DNA of 23,347 nucleotides. It comes from Eutrophocola sp964629325. GTDB lineage: Bacteria; Pseudomonadota; Gammaproteobacteria; Pseudomonadales; Pseudohongiellaceae. Shown here one piece after another: positions 19,952 to 23,347 of this stretch (position 1 is its first letter; every line of letters starts with the position of its first letter). The DNA is taken from assembly GCA_964629325.1 (NCBI GenBank), contig CAZVSC010000043.1:1-23347 (forward strand), read 5' to 3'. The notes under the pieces were generated by a model that saw nothing but the letters and a program-made list of their open reading frames with translations, searched no databases and had not been told where the DNA came from. A program made the translations under genes and the position numbers.

Positions 19952-21742
19952 CTACTTGGTCGTAACACTGAATGAGAACGGCGATACGCCGTATACCAGT
20001 TCCCCGGTATCGAGCATACGGTAGGCAACAAACACGTTGAGTTTCTTGTCCGTGAGTCCGGCCGATTGCAAATCTATGCCTTTGATGACATCCACCAGCG
20101 CCCTTTGCGCCAGGATTCGCGGAGGACCGCCTGCCACTAGAGTGCTCAGGGCGCCATCCCATGCCGCCACCTGTCCGGATTCCGTCACCTGGAACAGGTT
20201 TTGTTTGCCGCTGAGGATCACCATGTGCGGTATGTATGACCGGCCGACCTGGTCGGGCAACGGGGATATTTTCATCCTCAGGTTGATCGTGTCCTCAACG
20301 GAAAAAATCTTTTTAAAACCAGCGCCATCGGGCGAATAGGCGCCTACACCGATTGTAGCCGGGACCAGGCCGGAATTCGTCGAAAATGCCGGTGAGGTCG
20401 CCATGCGCTCTTCCTGGCTTGGGTAGTATTGTTCGACCTGGTGCTTGGTAAGCTTCAGGCTGGATACCGCATCGGCGCCATTCTGCAAATCTTCCTTGTC
20501 GGCGCCACAGACAAAGGGTCCGCAGGCACGATTGGGATCGGAAAACCGGTACAGGCGGTTCACCACGTCAAAATCATCCGGGTATGCCATCACGGAAACA
20601 AATCGGGTGTCCACACCAAAACCGGCGGCATACGGCAGCGTCCCGCCGGACTCGTCCTCGCGACGGGAATGCACCAGGCCCAGGTTATGCCCTGCTTCAT
20701 GTGCCAGCACGCTGTCGTCCATGCAATCGATATTGATGACGGAAAATGCGAAATCCTTGTGGTAATCCGCACTCAGGTCAGCCTGTGTGCTCTTGCCGCC
20801 GAGATTGGCCAGTCCGCACAAACCATTTTCCTCACCGCTGCGAAACAGGACGACAAGATCACCGCCATACAGTTGCCGCAGACGAGCCAGGTCCCTGAAA
20901 CTGTCGTCCTCCTGGTAGGTCACGGCATTCAGGTCGGCAAACAACTCTTCAGCCGGTTCATAGTCCACTGCATGTACTCCCACGGGACGCAGTACGATGC
21001 CGGTGCGACTGTCGGCGAAAATCTTGTTGGCCACATTGAAAATCTGGTTGATCCGGGTTTCGACTTCACCAAGGTAGATATCACTGATTTCCGGGGTATA
21101 GGCGACCAGCACATCGATGTAGGCTGTCTGGTCACTGCCGGGTATCGCAGGATCTGTGCCGAGCAGGGATTCGTTAAAATCGCTGGTGCCGTCCCCGTCC
21201 GTATCAGTGACGACATCCCGGTATATCTCCACGATCACGTCACTGCGCACGTCATCCACCAGCGCTGTGCTGTACACCAGGGGATGGGACGCCATGGAGG
21301 TGACCACGGTAAAGCTCAAATTTTTTGCCTGTCCGGAGGTGAAGTTGCCCAGCTCACAACTGAGCACAGGCGTGTCAGCGGTCGACTGCAGGATCTCGCA
21401 GCCAGCCGGCAATGCATCGATTTCGGTATTTTCCAGGACAAAGAAGATATCCACATACTTGCCTGTCAGGGCAGACAGTGAGTTATTCCTGAACGTCAGG
21501 TCGAAGGTCAGTGCAGAACCTGCCGGTGCCGCNNNNNNNNNNNNNNNNNNNNNNNNNNNNNNNNNNNNNNNNNNNNNNNNNNNNNNNNNNNNNNNNNNNN
21601 NNNNNNNNNNNNNNNNNNNNNNNNNNNNNNNNCGCCAGACCTGGGCATGCGCCAGTACAGGCAGCAATGCGCACGCCAGCACGGGCACCAGGAACTTCCC
21701 GGCACGTAATAAGGCGATGAATGTGTCCCTGCAGGCCTTCAT
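19952..21742 (-). CDS. secreted zinc metalloprotease, reprolysin-like (metzincin), interrupted by an assembly gap
   Basis: A signal peptide (MKACRDTFIALLRAGKFLV..., cleavage near AHAQ) precedes the N gap. After the gap come a DUF11-like beta-sandwich piece (GSALTFDLTFRNNSLSALTG), a calcium-binding DTDGDGTSDFNE segment and the protease domain opening IDVLVAYTPE. The zinc site HEAGHNLGLVH (within plus 20669-20707) has the metzincin form HExxHxxGxxH, and VSVMAYPD is the Met-turn. A C-terminal region of about 150 residues is not recognised. As drawn, with 100 Ns, the frame stays open at 596 residues, but the true gap length is unknown. No Shine-Dalgarno is visible before the ATG. Its stop is 12 bp from the convergent tviB-like stop. 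Probably an exported protease; substrate unknown. Confidence 0.83.
   Translation of the reverse strand: MKACRDTFIALLRAGKFLVPVLACALLPVLAHAQVWXXXXXXXXXXXXXXXXXXXXXXXXXXXXXXXXXXAAPAGSALTFDLTFRNNSLSALTGKYVDIFFVLENTEIDALPAGCEILQSTADTPVLSCELGNFTSGQAKNLSFTVVTSMASHPLVYSTALVDDVRSDVIVEIYRDVVTDTDGDGTSDFNESLLGTDPAIPGSDQTAYIDVLVAYTPEISDIYLGEVETRINQIFNVANKIFADSRTGIVLRPVGVHAVDYEPAEELFADLNAVTYQEDDSFRDLARLRQLYGGDLVVLFRSGEENGLCGLANLGGKSTQADLSADYHKDFAFSVINIDCMDDSVLAHEAGHNLGLVHSRREDESGGTLPYAAGFGVDTRFVSVMAYPDDFDVVNRLYRFSDPNRACGPFVCGADKEDLQNGADAVSSLKLTKHQVEQYYPSQEERMATSPAFSTNSGLVPATIGVGAYSPDGAGFKKIFSVEDTINLRMKISPLPDQVGRSYIPHMVILSGKQNLFQVTESGQVAAWDGALSTLVAGGPPRILAQRALVDVIKGIDLQSAGLTDKKLNVFVAYRMLDTGELVYGVSPFSFSVTTK
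21533..21632. other. assembly gap of 100 N
   Basis: Exactly 100 N, the usual placeholder for a scaffold join of unknown size. It falls between the signal peptide and the DUF11-like domain of the metalloprotease. The frame is the same on both sides with 100 N, but this is a one-in-three chance event if the length is arbitrary. Repeated extracellular domains would explain why assembly failed here. Confidence 0.98.
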
Positions 21743-21746
21743 ATTG

Positions 21747-21775
21747 TCTATAACGCAAATTTGAGAGTACTTTAA
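21747..21775 (-). promoter_or_regulatory. candidate promoter directly before the metalloprotease start
   Basis: On the minus strand TTAAAG (plus 21770-21775, 3/6) and TATAGA (plus 21747-21752, 5/6) are separated by 17 bp. The predicted transcription start is at about 21740-21742, i.e. at the ATG itself, which would give a leaderless message. The lack of any Shine-Dalgarno before this ATG fits. The -35 is weak. Confidence 0.28.
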
Positions 21776-21811
21776 GAAATGCCAGTATCCTGCTGATATT
21801 AATAGGATAAG

Positions 21812-22717
21812 CTAAAAGTATCCACGCAATCCCTGCAGACCGCCTCCATGGATGGCCAGTATACGTGAGTTTTGTGGGAAAATATCCCTCTTTTTGGCCA
21901 GGGCAAAAATCCCGAATAGCAGTTTGGCGGAATATACAGGCTCCAACGGTATACCATGGCGGGCCTGGAATTCTGTTAAGAACCGCATAAGTTCAGGTGA
22001 AGCGCAGGCATAACCGCCGCAATGGAAAGCGTCGTTCACAGACCACGGACAGCTCTCGGCCAGGCCATGCGTGCTGAGCATGCCCCTGACGGCCCCTGCC
22101 AGGTAACCAGCCCCTTTCAGCACCTGGAATCCCATGAGCGGCACCTTGCTGGTCGTGGCCATGCCTGCCAGGGTGGTCCCGGTACCGCAGGCCAGGCAAA
22201 CCAGGTCGAAACTGGCTTCTGGATACAGGGCCGGTATCTCAGCGGAACCCCGCACCCCTTCAATGTTGGCACCACCCTCAGGTACCAGGTGAAACGGGCC
22301 GTGCAGTTCCTCAAGACTGGCGATCAAGGCAGGATCATGACGCCGCGCATAGTCATAGCGGGTAAGGCCTGAGAGATGCATTCCCGCATTACGGGCATCC
22401 TGCAGGCAGGCGTTCAGGGGATCCGGCAGTTCCCCCCTCACAATGCCCGTGGTGCGAAATCCGCACTCCGCCCCTGCGAATGCAAGGGCATGCAGATGGT
22501 TAGACCAGGGACCGCCGAACGTCAGCAGGCTGTCCTGCCCCGTTTCCCTGGCCCGGGCCAGGTTGTATTTGAGCTTGAACCATTTGTTTCCCGAAATGAC
22601 CGGGTGGATCAGGTCGAGACGGAGCACAGACAGGCTGATACCTGCCGTGGCGAGGACTGGATCGTCAACAGGTTGGATTGGGATGTCGGGCAAATCCCGG
22701 AGCAGGTCTGAGGCCAT
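21812..22717 (-). CDS. PLP-dependent enzyme, 1-aminocyclopropane-1-carboxylate deaminase / D-cysteine desulfhydrase family
   Basis: 301 residues, fold type II PLP enzyme, cytoplasmic. K45 in SGNKWFKLKYNL is the likely Schiff-base lysine. FGGPWSNHLHALA (S72, N73, H74) matches the substrate-binding SNH loop of the family. CGTGTTLAG (177-185) binds the PLP phosphate. Members either open ACC to 2-oxobutyrate and ammonia or break D-cysteine to pyruvate, sulfide and ammonia. EPVYSAKLLFGI near the C-terminus resembles the desulfhydrase pattern DPVYTGK more than ACC deaminase, but I cannot settle the substrate. The protein is somewhat shorter than the ~330 residues of characterised members. It starts 66 bp after the lipoprotein gene, with a weak ribosome site. 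Confidence 0.85.
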   Translation of the reverse strand: MASDLLRDLPDIPIQPVDDPVLATAGISLSVLRLDLIHPVISGNKWFKLKYNLARARETGQDSLLTFGGPWSNHLHALAFAGAECGFRTTGIVRGELPDPLNACLQDARNAGMHLSGLTRYDYARRHDPALIASLEELHGPFHLVPEGGANIEGVRGSAEIPALYPEASFDLVCLACGTGTTLAGMATTSKVPLMGFQVLKGAGYLAGAVRGMLSTHGLAESCPWSVNDAFHCGGYACASPELMRFLTEFQARHGIPLEPVYSAKLLFGIFALAKKRDIFPQNSRILAIHGGGLQGLRGYF

Positions 22718-22783
22718 GCATGAATCCGTCTGAAAAGCGGATTATGCGCTGTAATCCCTGAAATCGCACACCTTCACCCGTTT

Positions 22784-23158
22784 TCAATTGAGTACCAGGT
22801 AACCCCGTCCTGCCAGGCAGTTGCGCACTACCCGCTGGCGCTCTGCCATGACCTTGCCGGTGCCGCTGAGCGTACCGCTGGCCGCGCCGACGCCGGCACC
22901 GCGTTTTGCCGTTTCACTGTTACCGGCGGCAGCCCCGATCACACCGCCAACCACCGCCCCAGTTGCGGCACCGGTCAGGATCCTGTTATCTGCCTCCACC
23001 TGGTCGGCGAAGGTAAAGCAATCCTGCAGGTCTGATTCATAGGCCTCCATATCGACCCCTCGGGTGTCCACGATCGGGCGGTTACCGGTGATTTCATCCA
23101 CCTGCCGGCAGGATGACAGCAGCAGGACGATGGTGGCTGCAAAAATGACTGTTCTCAT
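22784..23158 (-). CDS. glycine-zipper lipoprotein
   Basis: 124 residues. The signal sequence ends in the lipobox LSSC, so C17 should be lipidated and the protein anchored in the envelope, most likely in the outer membrane. The mature part has YESDLQDCFTFADQV, a glycine-zipper hairpin (GAATGAVVGGVIGAAAGNS then GAGVGAASGTLSGTG, GxxxG spacing) and a C-terminal NCLAGRGYLVLN. Two cysteines besides C17 (C47 and the one in NCLAGRGY) could form a disulfide. Such proteins are common envelope components without an assigned role. The ATG is well supported by AGGAGGAAACC directly upstream. It may be co-transcribed with the downstream PLP enzyme gene. Confidence 0.85.
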   Translation of the reverse strand: MRTVIFAATIVLLLSSCRQVDEITGNRPIVDTRGVDMEAYESDLQDCFTFADQVEADNRILTGAATGAVVGGVIGAAAGNSETAKRGAGVGAASGTLSGTGKVMAERQRVVRNCLAGRGYLVLN

Positions 23159-23289
23159 GGTTTCCTCCTGAAGCGGGTCTCTTCCTTCAGAACGCAGGTC
23201 GCGGGGTTAAGTTGACAGGCAGGTGCAAAAACCGGCCGCCCCCTATCAGGTTCAGGCAGGTTCTGCATGCAGGTAAGGTGTACCTGGCA

Positions 23290-23334
23290 GGAAGTATAGG
23301 AAGTGCAGAAAGTGCAGGAATTTCGGGAAGTAAT
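23290..23334. repeat. imperfect 9-bp tandem repeat, five units
   Basis: Successive units are GGAAGTATA, GGAAGTGCA, GAAAGTGCA, GGAATTTCG and GGAAGTAAT, followed by GG. The first three are close copies; the fourth is diverged after GGAA. The unit is three codons long and reads Gly/Ser-rich on the plus strand without stops to the window edge, but no good start codon or ribosome site was found, so no gene is called. The surrounding 23159-23347 region, upstream of the lipoprotein gene, shows nothing else recognisable. Confidence 0.55.
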
Positions 23335-23347
23335 GGCGGACCGGACG

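Noticed and set aside
20429..21481. 350-codon plus-strand open frame opposite the metalloprotease gene.
   Set aside because: It is antisense to a gene with an intact signal peptide, zinc site and Met-turn, and carries no recognisable motif itself.
21755..21811. Inverted repeat TATCCT...AGGATA between the metalloprotease and PLP enzyme genes.
   Set aside because: The arms are 6 bp around a 12-nt loop in AT-rich DNA; too weak to call an operator or terminator.
23159..23347. Right-edge non-coding region considered as an SRP RNA or riboswitch.
   Set aside because: The GC-rich stretch did not contain the conserved SRP apical-loop sequence or a known riboswitch signature on either strand.

Overview
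The window looks like a chromosomal segment from a gammaproteobacterium, probably Pseudomonadales-like or a related marine lineage. The reasons are moderately high GC, close E. coli/Pseudomonas-type orthologues (AcnB has exactly the E. coli length of 865 residues; CysS keeps the same zinc-ligand numbering), and two gene blocks that I recall as conserved in Pseudomonas: acnB/DUF1289...lpxH-ppiB-glnS-cysS and nadK-rhomboid-yeaC-DUF2797-pepN. A run of exactly 100 Ns at 21533-21632 shows this is a scaffolded draft or metagenome assembly.

Layout. Positions 1-3253 (minus): tRNA-Pro(UGG), cut by the window edge and with its own strong promoter, then cysS and glnS. Positions 3362-4586 (plus): ppiB and lpxH, overlapping by 8 bp and divergent from glnS. 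Positions 4594-8591 (minus): DUF1289 gene, an NHL-repeat peptidyl-alpha-hydroxyglycine lyase-like protein, two tandem secreted paralogues of an unnamed family, and a secreted DUF6152 protein. Positions 8719-11316 (plus): acnB, closed by a bidirectional terminator. Positions 11388-12770 (minus): an aromatic-acid-type MFS transporter. Positions 12923-18529 (minus): nadK, rhomboid protease, yeaC, DUF2797 and pepN, with overlaps between the small genes. Positions 18665-19939 (plus): an orphan tviB/wbpO-like UDP-HexNAc dehydrogenase. Positions 19952-23158 (minus): a glycine-zipper lipoprotein, a PLP-dependent ACC deaminase/D-cysteine desulfhydrase-like enzyme, and a secreted zinc metalloprotease interrupted by the N gap. 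The last 190 bp hold no recognisable gene but contain a 9-bp tandem repeat.

Most of the window is housekeeping: aminoacylation, proline isomerisation, lipid A synthesis, TCA cycle, NADP synthesis and peptide turnover. The part most likely to be undescribed is the exported four-gene module at 4594-8111. All four products carry signal peptides. The NHL protein keeps, by my alignment from memory, the whole catalytic set of the amidating lyase PAL. The DUF6152 protein is predicted to start, once mature, with His-His, and its only two other histidines sit in a conserved NPHxWxH segment. The module sits inside an otherwise conserved core block, which suggests an accessory insertion. A joint role in extracytoplasmic, possibly metal-dependent small-molecule or peptide chemistry is my inference.

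No CRISPR array, insertion sequence, integrase, prophage gene or rRNA was seen. No stretch over 300 bp lacks a gene.
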